NCBI GenBank assembly: GCA_021202245.1
Contig: JAJQDK010000026.1
Location: 8,757 to 17,374 of the forward strand
DNA from: Clostridiales bacterium
Lineage (GTDB): Bacteria; Bacillota; Clostridia; Oscillospirales; Acutalibacteraceae
DNA: 8,618 nt
Direction of reading: 5' to 3'
Part shown: positions 1-5,653 of the stretch, piece by piece
Layout: the number at the start of each line of letters is the position of its first letter
Numbering within the stretch: position 1 is the stretch's first letter
Program-made: the position numbers and the translations under genes
The notes under the pieces: generated by a model
Told to the model about the DNA's origin: nothing
Database searches by the model: none
The model's input: only the letters and a program-made list of their open reading frames with translations

Positions 1-293
1 TTTGCGTTGCAAACTCTGTAATCTCCGCCCTGTATTATCAGCGCACGGTCGTCAACGAAAGAATCGGCAAGCTTTTTTCTTGCGCTGTCATATATTTTTT
101 GAGCGGTTGTTCTCGCTACGCCGAGCTGCAAACCGCACTCTTCCTGACATAAGCCTTCCCTGTCAATAAGCCGAATTACTTCAAATTCATCAAGAGTCAA
201 AAAAATCGGTTCGAAAACAACGGAGTCCTTCGGTGTAAATTCAAGAGTATTCGGAAAGTGACACACACGACGGCATTTTATCGGTCTTGGCAT
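1..293 (-). CDS. DUF134-family HTH regulator (3' end outside window)
   Basis: The first 97 residues are visible and the gene runs off the left edge. They begin MPRPIKCRRVC and continue with a helix-turn-helix segment at about residues 33-75 (LTLDEFEVIRLIDREG, then QEECGLQLGVARTTAQKIY), followed by RKKLADS and a GGDYRVCNA block. This order (MPRP.K.RRVC, EYE/FE.IRLID, VARTT, GGDYR.C) is characteristic of the DUF134 family, small sigma-70 region-4-like DNA-binding proteins of anaerobes and archaea whose targets are mostly unknown. The ATG is preceded by AAAAGGGG seven bases upstream (301-308), which supports the start. It has its own promoter and is separated from the rubredoxin gene by a likely terminator, so it is probably a separate transcription unit. 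Family assignment is firm; function is not known. Confidence 0.88.
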   Translation of the reverse strand, partial: MPRPIKCRRVCHFPNTLEFTPKDSVVFEPIFLTLDEFEVIRLIDREGLCQEECGLQLGVARTTAQKIYDSARKKLADSFVDDRALIIQGGDYRVCNA

Positions 294-312
294 AGCTTCA
301 CCCCTTTTGGAT

Positions 313-341
313 AGTATAACACAGTAAATGGCATATGTCAA
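313..341 (-). promoter_or_regulatory. Sigma-A-type promoter of the DUF134 gene
   Basis: Read on the minus strand: TTGACA (336-341), a 17-bp spacer, then TATACT (313-318), about 20 bases from the start codon. The -35 box is a perfect match and the -10 matches 5 of 6 bases. Confidence 0.75.
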
Positions 342-390
342 TAACTCCGTTAATATATATTGTAATTTTGTTTATTTAATAATAATGAGC

Positions 391-427
391 AAAGCGCTGA
401 GATATCTGTGCAAAATCTCAGCACTTT
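391..427 (-). terminator. Hairpin behind the rubredoxin gene
   Basis: GCTGAGAT (396-403) pairs with ATCTCAGC (415-422). One mismatch is followed by AAAG/CTTT, extending the stem to 391-427. It lies directly after the rubredoxin stop codon. The minus-strand sequence after the stem is T-rich but interrupted, so termination efficiency is uncertain. Confidence 0.55.
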
Positions 428-429
428 CT

Positions 430-588
430 TTAATTTACTTTGCTGAATTGGTCTTTACCAACTCCGCATAACGGACATTCAAAATCTTCGGGCAAATCCT
501 CCCATTTTGTACCGGGGGCAATACCGTTATCGGGATCGCCTAAGGCTTCGTCGTACACATATCCGCAAACATCACAAACGTATTTCAT
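430..588 (-). CDS. Rubredoxin
   Basis: A 52-residue protein starting MKYVCDVCGYVYDEALGDPD. It has the two rubredoxin iron-binding knuckles, C5-x2-C8-G-Y and C38-P-L-C41-G, and the conserved core segments D18-P-D-N-G-I-A-P-G-T and W29-x-D-L-P. This is the full normal length. Rubredoxins carry one Fe bound by four cysteines and pass single electrons in the cytoplasm, often to oxygen- or peroxide-reducing enzymes in anaerobes. The ribosome binding site AAGGAG (596-601) overlaps the stop codon of the upstream ABM-like gene 12 bases away, which indicates translational coupling. A hairpin follows the stop codon. Identity is certain; the electron partner is not shown, though the co-transcribed ABM-like protein is the obvious candidate. 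Confidence 0.97.
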   Translation of the reverse strand: MKYVCDVCGYVYDEALGDPDNGIAPGTKWEDLPEDFECPLCGVGKDQFSKVN

Positions 589-600
589 AATATTTCTCCT

Positions 601-891
601 TTATACCACTGAATAAATTTTAACATCCGGCTCGGCACTCCATGTGGGTTTGAGTCCTACAAAAACATCGTCCTGGAACATCTTGCTGTCAAGATAAGCC
701 TTTGCATTTTCCACACTGTCAAATCCATGAAGAACCTGAACATCCTCGTCCCTTAAAAGAAGATCTTTTGTCAACGCACCCTTAATTGTGTCGAGGAAAG
801 GCTGACGATAGTCATTGTAAACCTTTGCCGCAGCAGGACGATTTTCCTCTGCGATTTTCATTGTGATTTCCAAATAAGCTGATACTTTCAT
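601..891 (-). CDS. Small ABM-like (dimeric alpha/beta-barrel) protein
   Basis: A 96-residue soluble protein starting MKVSAYLEITMKIAEE. Its size and pattern fit a ferredoxin-like dimeric alpha/beta barrel such as the antibiotic biosynthesis monooxygenase (ABM) group. It has an N-terminal strand (VSAYLEITMKI), a long helix (RPAAAKVYNDYRQPFLDTI), a middle strand pair ending VQVLHGFDSVENAKAYLDS, and a C-terminal strand DVKIYSVV. The segment HGFDSVENAKAYLDSKMF is the typical 'event followed by helix' region of that fold. No cysteine and no membrane segment are present. GGAGG (901-905) precedes the ATG by nine bases. It is the first gene of a two-gene operon with rubredoxin. Family placement comes from pattern and size only; a catalytic role is not demonstrated, and ligand binding or quinone/aldehyde chemistry are both possible. 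Confidence 0.6.
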   Translation of the reverse strand: MKVSAYLEITMKIAEENRPAAAKVYNDYRQPFLDTIKGALTKDLLLRDEDVQVLHGFDSVENAKAYLDSKMFQDDVFVGLKPTWSAEPDVKIYSVV

Positions 892-934
892 TTTTAGCTG
901 CCTCCAAATATATTATTGTCTTTCGACTGACTTA

Positions 935-963
935 ATTTTACATATTTAACTAAATACAGGCAA
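935..963 (-). promoter_or_regulatory. Candidate promoter of the ABM-like/rubredoxin operon
   Basis: On the minus strand: TTGCCT (958-963), a 17-bp spacer, then TAAAAT (935-940), about 45 bases before the start codon. A second -35-like TTGACT lies at 970-975 without a good -10 partner. The palindrome at 981-1008 is 17 bases upstream of the -35 box. Confidence 0.5.
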
Positions 964-980
964 GATATAAGTCAATTTAT

Positions 981-1008
981 TAGTTACTAATAAATTTAAT
1001 AGTAACTA
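981..1008. promoter_or_regulatory. 28-bp palindromic operator, probably for the HxlR regulator
   Basis: TAGTTACT (981-988) and AGTAACTA (1001-1008) are exact reverse complements. The 12 bases between them are also palindromic apart from one opposed A/A pair, so almost the whole 28 bp is symmetric. HxlR-family regulators (for example B. subtilis YodB) are known to bind AGTAAC/GTTACT-type palindromes; I recall this as a family tendency, not an exact match. The site overlaps the -35 box of the LysE/HxlR promoter by two bases, fitting autorepression. It also lies upstream of the divergent ABM-like/rubredoxin promoter. Confidence 0.65.
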
Positions 1009-1035
1009 TACATTTAAAAAACTGATTAGTATAAT
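1007..1035 (+). promoter_or_regulatory. Promoter of the LysE/HxlR operon
   Basis: TATACA (1007-1012), a 17-bp spacer and a perfect TATAAT (1030-1035). The -35 box overlaps the end of the palindrome at 981-1008, so a bound regulator would block RNA polymerase. Confidence 0.65.
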
Positions 1036-1066
1036 AATACAAGTTTAAATGATAGGAGGTATAATT

Positions 1067-1654
1067 TTGAATATTCAGAGTTTTGGAGCAATGCTTATAT
1101 TTATGTTAGTAAGTTCCTTCACACCAGGACCCGGCAACTTGCTTGCGCTTAACACGATGATAAAAAGCGGATATAAAGACGGGTATAAGGTTATATTGGG
1201 AATTATAACGGGATATTTGACGGTACAGTATATATGCACCTTTGCAATATTTGGGCTGAATACATATTTATCTTCAGTGCTTTCTGTGTTAAAATATATA
1301 GGAGCCGTATATCTTATATGCCTTGCAATACATACAGTAATAAGTAAATCTAACATTGCAGAAAAACAACGCAGCTTACATTTTTTTACAGGCTTTATTA
1401 TGCAGCTTGTAAATGTGAAAATTTATTTTTATATCACAACGCTTTTAAGCGCCTACATTGCACCTGCATTTCCTGAATTAATTCCAATGCTTTTAATGGG
1501 ACTGTTTGTGGTATTTATAGGCGGATGTGCTACATTAACTTGGGGCATAGCAGGTTTAAGGCTGAAAAAAGTGTTTTGTAAACACGCAAAAATCATTAAC
1601 ATAATTCTTGCGGCACTTCTTGTTATATGCGCCGTGAGCATCATAAGGAGCTGA
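1067..1654 (+). CDS. LysE/RhtB-family efflux transporter
   Basis: A 195-residue integral membrane protein. It has the LysE-family features: the N-terminal signature SSFTPGPGN (about residues 16-24), a following G-Y-x-x-G region, and about six hydrophobic segments covering most of the length, with the mid-protein motif QLVNVKIYFY where family members often have N-P-K. Members export amino acids or related small metabolites across the cytoplasmic membrane; the substrate cannot be read from sequence. I chose the TTG at 1067 because AGGAGG (1054-1059) sits seven bases before it. The in-frame ATG at 1049 lies upstream of that site and would leave it inside the gene. The next gene, an HxlR regulator, begins four bases after the stop codon with its ribosome binding site inside this gene, so the two form an operon. 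Confidence 0.85.
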   Translation: MNIQSFGAMLIFMLVSSFTPGPGNLLALNTMIKSGYKDGYKVILGIITGYLTVQYICTFAIFGLNTYLSSVLSVLKYIGAVYLICLAIHTVISKSNIAEKQRSLHFFTGFIMQLVNVKIYFYITTLLSAYIAPAFPELIPMLLMGLFVVFIGGCATLTWGIAGLRLKKVFCKHAKIINIILAALLVICAVSIIRS

Positions 1655-1658
1655 ATTT

Positions 1659-2034
1659 ATGTATCAAAAAAAATTGGAACCGGATATTCGCTGCCCTTTA
1701 GAGTACGGATTAGAAATATTCGGGGGGTAAATGGAATTCAAGAATTATTTGTGTACTTGCCAACAAAAGAATTCTGCGTTACAGTGAATTGCGGGAAGAA
1801 ATGGGTAATATAACCGATGCAGTATTAGCTTCTACATTGAAAACCCTGATAACAAACAATCTTATTGAACGTAAATCCTATGACATTATTCCCCCTAAGG
1901 TTGAATATTCACTTACCGAAAAAGGAAAGTCCATAGTACCGATTTTGCAGAGCATATGCAAATGGGCTGGAATTTTTTATAAGGAAGATAATGAAAACAA
2001 AATGATACAATGCCAAAAATGCGATTACAGATAA
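1659..2034 (+). pseudogene. HxlR-family winged-helix regulator, frameshifted in a G6 run
   Basis: The ATG at 1659 follows AAGGAG (1645-1650) and encodes MYQKKLEPDIRCPLEYGLEIFGG before an in-frame TAA at 1728. Removing one G from the run at 1722-1727 joins this to the downstream frame. That gives a complete 124-residue HxlR protein: the CP near the N-terminus (C12), the family motif FGGKW (21-25), a winged helix at about 25-92 with the LR.SEL.E......L...L..L...GL-type pattern, and YSLTEKGKS. HxlR proteins are dimeric cytoplasmic regulators. YodB and HypR sense quinones or disulfide stress through an N-terminal cysteine, and C12 could serve the same purpose. The C-terminus carries an additional C118-x2-C121 pair. 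The downstream part is otherwise intact, so the lesion is recent, reversible by slippage, or an assembly error. The palindrome at 981-1008 is its likely target. Confidence 0.85.
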
Positions 2035-2044
2035 GGGGAACATT

Positions 2045-2140
2045 ATGGACAGAATTACATATGCAGCAGCATTCTATCAACAACATAAATTTAAAATAGT
2101 GAATGACGGCATCGCCATTGTCCCGACCCCCAAAAGTTAG
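2045..2140 (+). CDS. 31-residue reading frame, probably a truncated gene
   Basis: It starts at an ATG preceded by AAGGGGAA at proper distance, ten bases after the HxlR stop codon, as if it were the third gene of the LysE/HxlR operon. The product begins MDRITYAAAFYQQHKFKIV and then ends PTPKS, the last residues being encoded by the palindromic remnant that begins at 2119. The natural C-terminus therefore seems to have been lost to an insertion followed by deletion. I do not recognise the remaining N-terminal part. It may not make a stable protein. Confidence 0.35.
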   Translation: MDRITYAAAFYQQHKFKIVNDGIAIVPTPKS

Positions 2141-2172
2141 ACCTAAAACCTAACGAAATGAAGGTTGGGACA
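2119..2172. mobile_element. 54-bp palindromic remnant with IS3-like ends
   Basis: TGTCCCGACC (2119-2128) and GGTTGGGACA (2163-2172) are inverted repeats with one difference. The left end continues CCCAAAAGTTAGACC, which resembles the terminal inverted repeats of IS3-family (IS150-group) elements; this comparison is from memory. Inside, GTTAG (2136-2140) and CTAAC (2149-2153) form a second small inverted repeat. No transposase and no clear target duplication are visible. It is most simply a two-ended deletion derivative or small non-autonomous element. A hairpin acting as a terminator between the convergent genes is an alternative. Confidence 0.45.
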
Positions 2173-2196
2173 GTGTAGTCGCTCTTTTTTCATATG

Positions 2197-3084
2197 TTAC
2201 CAGTTTTTCTTTTCTTTCGTGCTGTCATGCTGTGATTTTCGTTCATCAACCATTTTTGCAAACCATTCTACCATGTTAGGATCATAGTGGGAGAAAAACA
2301 CACTGGTCTGAGTATCCAATGCCGCAATTGCAGCCATATCATCGTCACTGAGTGCAAAATCAAATACGTTGAAATTCTGTTTCATACGTTCCAAATGTGT
2401 CGACTTTGGCAGTACAATTACGCCACGTTGTATATTCCAACGCAACATGACCTGAGCGGGTGTTTTGTTATACTTTGCTCCAATTTCTACAAGAACAGGA
2501 TTTTCAAAGAGTCCGCCCTTGCCTTCGCCGAACGGTGCCCATGCCTCAATCTGTACTTCGTATTTATCCATCCACTTTTTGGCTTCCGTCTGCTGATTAA
2601 GGACGTGCGTTTCCACCTGATTCACCATTGGTACAATATTAGCAAAATTCGCAATATCTACTAATCTATCAGGATAAAAATTGGACACACCAATCGCTTT
2701 CAAAACGCCCTCTTGATACAGTTCCTTCAACGCACGGTATGCACCATAATAATCACTGAAAGGCTGGTGCAGAAGCATCAAGTCAATATATTCTGTCTGA
2801 AGCTTTCTCATAGATTCGTAGACGGATTCTTTTGTTTCTTCGTAACCGTAATGCTCAACCCAGACCTTCGATGTCAAGAAAATTTCCTCTCTCGGAATAC
2901 CTGATTTCACGATTGCGTTACCGACTTCCTCTTCATTGAAGTAGCTCTGTGCCGTGTCGATTAGACGGTAACCGGTGTGCAGAGCATCCAGAACACATCT
3001 CTCACATTCCTCCTTTGTTACCTGATAAACACCATACCCAAGCATTGGCATTTTCAGCCCATTGTTCAACTGTACATATTCCAT
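2197..3084 (-). CDS. Aldo/keto reductase (NADPH-dependent)
   Basis: A 295-residue protein of the aldo/keto reductase superfamily. The full catalytic tetrad is present: D43 (in RLIDTAQSY), Y48, K73 (in LTSKVW) and H106 (in MLLHQP). The GVSNF motif is at 132-136, and the cofactor-binding segment LPKS at 225-228 is followed by R233 and QN, typical of NADPH use. The fold is a cytoplasmic (beta/alpha)8 barrel reducing aldehydes or ketones to alcohols. The sequence resembles the diketogluconate reductase/YvgN-type (glyoxal, methylglyoxal) group, but the substrate is inferred. The last 30 or so residues, ending in a lysine-rich tail, extend beyond the usual core. AAGGAGG (3094-3100) is nine bases before the ATG. 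The gene follows the TetR gene by 20 bases on the same strand, so it is probably co-transcribed and controlled by it. Confidence 0.93.
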   Translation of the reverse strand: MEYVQLNNGLKMPMLGYGVYQVTKEECERCVLDALHTGYRLIDTAQSYFNEEEVGNAIVKSGIPREEIFLTSKVWVEHYGYEETKESVYESMRKLQTEYIDLMLLHQPFSDYYGAYRALKELYQEGVLKAIGVSNFYPDRLVDIANFANIVPMVNQVETHVLNQQTEAKKWMDKYEVQIEAWAPFGEGKGGLFENPVLVEIGAKYNKTPAQVMLRWNIQRGVIVLPKSTHLERMKQNFNVFDFALSDDDMAAIAALDTQTSVFFSHYDPNMVEWFAKMVDERKSQHDSTKEKKNW

Positions 3085-3104
3085 TTGAAATAGCCTCCTT
3101 GAAT

Positions 3105-3722
3105 TTATTGTTTATATGGTTTTAAAGCTTCTTTAATTACTGTGTCACAAAACACATCTGTTTTTTCCGAACCTGTCATTTCGCCGTCTGTCATGCACCA
3201 CGCTATCATCAATCCGTAAAGCTCGGCATTAAAAAGAAGCGCAAGGTCATCAATCGGCAGATTATCCGCCAATTCTCCGCGCTTTACCCCTTCCTCTAAA
3301 ATAGACTGCATGGCACGATAATCGTATTGGTACTTCGTCATTTCCTCGCCGTTCAGCAGCATATTGGTGGGCGACAGGTTGTTTCTTGTCCACTGTCTGC
3401 ATATCTCAATTCCGGTATTTTCAATGTCCTTCAGAAAGCCATGGCAGTAGTAGCGAAGCCGCTCAAGGATATCCTTATCCGTCATTCCATTCGCGATTTC
3501 CGCCAATCGGTAAAAATCCGTTTGGTTCAGTTCCTCAACCACATCCTCTTTCCGTTTGAAATACGTGTAGAAGGAACCCGTGGAAACACCGGCTTCCTTT
3601 GCAATTTCGTCTATGGAAATGTTTTCAAAGCCTTTTTCAGATATCAAAATCTTTGCCGCTTTCAAGATTTTCTGTTTTGTTTCCATAGCACGAGCTTGCC
3701 GTGTTGTCTTCTTGTTTTCCAA
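3105..3722 (-). CDS. TetR/AcrR-family transcriptional regulator
   Basis: A 205-residue regulator. The N-terminal DNA-binding domain begins at METKQKILKAAKILISEKGF, followed by the helix-turn-helix ISIDEIAKEAGVSTGSFYTYF (about residues 36-56) and KRKEDVV, the standard TetR pattern. The rest is an all-helical ligand-binding domain whose effector cannot be predicted. I chose the TTG at 3722 because GAGGTGA (3727-3733) precedes it at normal distance. A longer frame from a TTG at 3764 would start next to the -10 box of the promoter and has no ribosome binding site. It is the first gene of an operon with the aldo/keto reductase, so it likely represses both genes until an aldehyde or other toxic compound appears. 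Overlapping palindromes on its promoter support autoregulation. Confidence 0.92.
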   Translation of the reverse strand: MENKKTTRQARAMETKQKILKAAKILISEKGFENISIDEIAKEAGVSTGSFYTYFKRKEDVVEELNQTDFYRLAEIANGMTDKDILERLRYYCHGFLKDIENTGIEICRQWTRNNLSPTNMLLNGEEMTKYQYDYRAMQSILEEGVKRGELADNLPIDDLALLFNAELYGLMIAWCMTDGEMTGSEKTDVFCDTVIKEALKPYKQ

Positions 3723-3752
3723 TCTATCACCTCGTTTCTCTGAGATACTTTG

Positions 3753-3781
3753 ATTATAACACAAAGTTGAACGTAATTCAA
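3753..3781 (-). promoter_or_regulatory. Promoter of the TetR/aldo-keto reductase operon
   Basis: On the minus strand: TTGAAT (3776-3781), a 17-bp spacer and a perfect TATAAT (3753-3758), about 30 bases before the TTG start at 3722. Confidence 0.7.
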
Positions 3782-3795
3782 TGAATTTAATTCAA
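3767..3795. promoter_or_regulatory. Stacked palindromes, probable TetR operator
   Basis: Three overlapping inverted repeats cover the -35 box: TTGAA/TTCAA (3767-3771 and 3777-3781), AATTCA-A-TGAATT (3775-3787) and TGAATT-T-AATTCA (3782-3794). AATTCAA recurs 14 bases apart (3775-3781, 3789-3795). Such symmetric AT-rich sites over their own promoter are typical of TetR operators; that this regulator binds it is inferred. Confidence 0.55.
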
Positions 3796-3958
3796 TTTCT
3801 TTGTGAAATTTCTGTGAACACAATTTATGCTACCGCAAGAATTTGTAAAACGCAACTTCAATTTCCGATAAAATTTTTTCAAAATAATTCTATTCCTATC
3901 CTGCATAAATCTCAATTTCCTTGTATACTTCAATCAAATCGGAATCTTGCAGAGGACC

Positions 3959-4081
3959 ATGGATTACATCTACATCTTTTTGCAGCAACAACGCAAGGCG
4001 CTTTACACCAACCTTTTAACAAGTGATAAGCTTAAATGCCGCCTATCCGAAATTGTTAATCCTGAACTAATATACGCATAA
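3959..4081 (+). pseudogene. Remnant of a tnpV-like transposon gene
   Basis: A 40-codon open stretch contains RKALYTNLLTSDKL, which resembles the central motif of TnpV-type transposon proteins (K..LYT.LL.SGKL), and ends EIVNPELIYA, resembling their usual C-terminus (E.I..ELIY). In intact TnpV these two blocks are separated by some 40-60 residues, so an internal deletion has probably joined them; both comparisons are from memory. The frame is open back to about 3872 without a recognisable N-terminus or ribosome binding site. A strong terminator follows six bases after the stop codon. The 160 bases between the TetR promoter and this point show nothing else I can support. Confidence 0.5.
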
Positions 4082-4086
4082 AATTT

Positions 4087-4119
4087 ACCGAGTGTGGTTT
4101 TGATTCACACTCGGTTTTT
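4087..4119 (+). terminator. Strong rho-independent terminator
   Basis: ACCGAGTGTG (4087-4096) pairs exactly with CACACTCGGT (4106-4115), with a 9-base loop and a T run at 4115-4119. It is placed to end transcription from the tnpV-like remnant, and the same stem may also serve the minus-strand gene ending at 4140. Confidence 0.85.
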
Positions 4120-4139
4120 GATAGTGTCTTTTTTTCTGC

Positions 4140-4661
4140 TCAATATAATAATTCGTTTTCAATAGCTATTTTTTTCATTTCATCAATTGCATTTCGCTTT
4201 TTAGCGGAAAAATCATGAGAATTGCAAGCAAAATCAACAAGTGCTTTAATTAAATCAGAATCTGAAAAAGCACTTATATCTATTATTCTTTTAGGTTGAT
4301 CCAATATATCGGTTGTCGCCACCTTAAAACTTCTAAATAGTTTTTTCTCCAGCAATAAATCTGAAAGATTATCAACATCCTCTGATGTTATTAATAATTG
4401 ACTTAATAATCTTACCGCCTTTCCCGGAGTATTTAACTCCTCTTGAGTATATAGCGTAATAACCAATGTTGTTTTTGTTATTTGGATATCATCTTCTCCT
4501 TTTGCACCCAATCCAATGTGTTTCGGATTAATTAATGAATGCGATGATTTCTCATTGAATATTCTAATCTGTGATTTAATGAAAGGGATTCTTTCATCAA
4601 GTCCCTTATCTTTTTCGTTTAGGCTTTTTACAAGCGCTAAACCTATTTTATACTCATACAT
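4140..4661 (-). CDS. Unrecognised 173-residue protein
   Basis: I do not recognise a family. The product starts MYEYKIGLALVKSLNEKDKG and ends NAIDEMKKIAIENELLY. It is soluble-looking, with no signal peptide or membrane segment, and is rich in K, E, L, I and D. The first half shows alternating strands (a DIQITKTTLVITLYTQEEL stretch at about 57-75). The second half looks mainly helical (SEDVDNLSDLLLEKKLF, then SDSDLIKALVDFACN). Only one cysteine is visible (in ACNSH). AGGAG lies about 12 bases before the ATG, slightly far but usable. It is transcribed divergently from a PPP-family phosphatase gene from its own promoter, with a palindrome between the two promoters. The AT-rich composition of both genes contrasts with the clpE side. 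An intact frame with promoter and ribosome binding site makes it a real gene; its function is open. Confidence 0.75.
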   Translation of the reverse strand: MYEYKIGLALVKSLNEKDKGLDERIPFIKSQIRIFNEKSSHSLINPKHIGLGAKGEDDIQITKTTLVITLYTQEELNTPGKAVRLLSQLLITSEDVDNLSDLLLEKKLFRSFKVATTDILDQPKRIIDISAFSDSDLIKALVDFACNSHDFSAKKRNAIDEMKKIAIENELLY

Positions 4662-4709
4662 TATCTCGATTCACTCCTATTTTTTCATCTATGGGGCATT
4701 CCATCTATG

Positions 4710-4738
4710 ATTATACTGTATAAAGCTTAAAAAATCAA
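4710..4738 (-). promoter_or_regulatory. Promoter of the unrecognised 173-residue protein gene
   Basis: On the minus strand: TTGATT (4733-4738), a 17-bp spacer and a perfect TATAAT (4710-4715), about 50 bases before the start codon. Confidence 0.7.
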
Positions 4739-4741
4739 GAA

Positions 4742-4759
4742 CAAGCAAAAATATGCTTG
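4742..4759. promoter_or_regulatory. Palindrome between divergent promoters
   Basis: CAAGCA (4742-4747) and TGCTTG (4754-4759) are exact inverted repeats with six bases between. The site starts four bases from the -35 box of the minus-strand promoter and overlaps the plus-strand TTGACA by three bases. A dimeric regulator here could control both genes; none is encoded next to it unless the 173-residue protein itself binds DNA. Confidence 0.45.
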
Positions 4760-4785
4760 ACATTTTCTGATTGAACGTTTATAAT
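4757..4785 (+). promoter_or_regulatory. Perfect consensus promoter of the phosphatase gene
   Basis: TTGACA (4757-4762), exactly 17 bases, and TATAAT (4780-4785). This is a full match to the sigma-A consensus, leaving a leader of about 60 bases before the ATG at 4851. Confidence 0.8.
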
Positions 4786-4850
4786 GCAATTACAAGAACG
4801 AGTGTTTTTTTATTCGCTTTATTTGACTTTAAAATATGAGGTGTTAAGAA

Positions 4851-5576
4851 ATGAAACATTACATTATTGCAGACATTCACGGATGTTACACGGAATATAA
4901 ACTGCTGCTTGAGAAAATAAACTTATCAAGTGAGGATACTGTTATAATTTTGGGTGACTGTATTGACAGAGGTAGTGAGCCTATTAAGGTACTGAAAGAT
5001 ATAATGAATAGACCTAATTTTATTCATATACTTGGGAATCACGAAATAATGATGATGACAGCACTTCACCCGTTGATGCAAGAAATTACAAATGAGAGCG
5101 TTCATTCATTAGAAGGCAATGATGATTTATATTTTGCTTTCGGAGATTGGATGAATAATGGCGGCGAAACTACCTTACAACAATTTTCCTCTCTTGAAAA
5201 ACGGGAACAAGAAGACATATTGTGCTATTTGGAGGAGGAATGCCCTGCATATGAAACCATTGAGAATAATGGTAATCTATATATTCTTACCCACGCCGGT
5301 TTAAATAATTTTTCTGCTGATAAGGAGTTAGAGGAATATGCTGTAGGAGATTTTGTTTGGGGAAGGACAGATTACGAAAGACAATACTTTCCAAGCGAAA
5401 AAATATTTTTGGTTACAGGACATACTCCCGTACAATATATTCGCAAGGACAAGCAGCCTATTGTATACACCGAAAATAATCATATAGTGATCGACTGTGG
5501 TTGTGTATTCGGCGGTAGACTGGCAGCCTATTGTATTGAAACAGGAAATACATTTTATGTAAGTCGATTCAAGTAA
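4851..5576 (+). CDS. PPP-family metallophosphatase (serine/threonine phosphatase-like)
   Basis: A 241-residue protein with every signature of the PPP metallophosphoesterase family: D8-I-H10-G, G35-D36-x-x-D39-R40-G41, G62-N63-H64-E65, H148 (in THAGLN) and G190-H191-T-P. Together these bind the two catalytic metal ions and the phosphate. The W170-G-R segment before GHTP is usual in bacterial members related to PrpE/PphA and to ApaH. It is cytoplasmic with no signal peptide. Known bacterial relatives dephosphorylate Ser/Thr/Tyr proteins or hydrolyse dinucleoside tetraphosphates or RNA caps; sequence alone does not decide which. GAGGTG (4838-4843) precedes the ATG. Between it and the divergent unknown gene are two strong promoters around a palindrome. 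No strong terminator follows. Confidence 0.9.
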   Translation: MKHYIIADIHGCYTEYKLLLEKINLSSEDTVIILGDCIDRGSEPIKVLKDIMNRPNFIHILGNHEIMMMTALHPLMQEITNESVHSLEGNDDLYFAFGDWMNNGGETTLQQFSSLEKREQEDILCYLEEECPAYETIENNGNLYILTHAGLNNFSADKELEEYAVGDFVWGRTDYERQYFPSEKIFLVTGHTPVQYIRKDKQPIVYTENNHIVIDCGCVFGGRLAAYCIETGNTFYVSRFK

Positions 5577-5653
5577 AATAGGAAAGTTATTTATTTGTGA
5601 AATTTTTAGAAACAAATTTAAATTTGCGAATTGAACCGGGAAAGAAAAAATAG

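Noticed and set aside
1049..1066. ATG at 1049 as the start of the LysE-family gene
   Set aside because: The only good ribosome binding site (1054-1059) is downstream of it and correctly placed for the in-frame TTG at 1067.
2287..2904. Two plus-strand frames opposite the aldo/keto reductase
   Set aside because: They are antisense to a well-conserved gene with all catalytic residues and lack ribosome binding sites.
3723..3764. Longer TetR reading frame starting at a TTG at 3764
   Set aside because: It has no ribosome binding site and would start within a few bases of the TATAAT box; the TTG at 3722 has a good site.
3781..4026. 81-codon plus-strand open frame behind the TetR promoter
   Set aside because: It starts in the operator region, has no ribosome binding site and its sequence resembles no protein; the tnpV-like remnant uses another frame of the same DNA.
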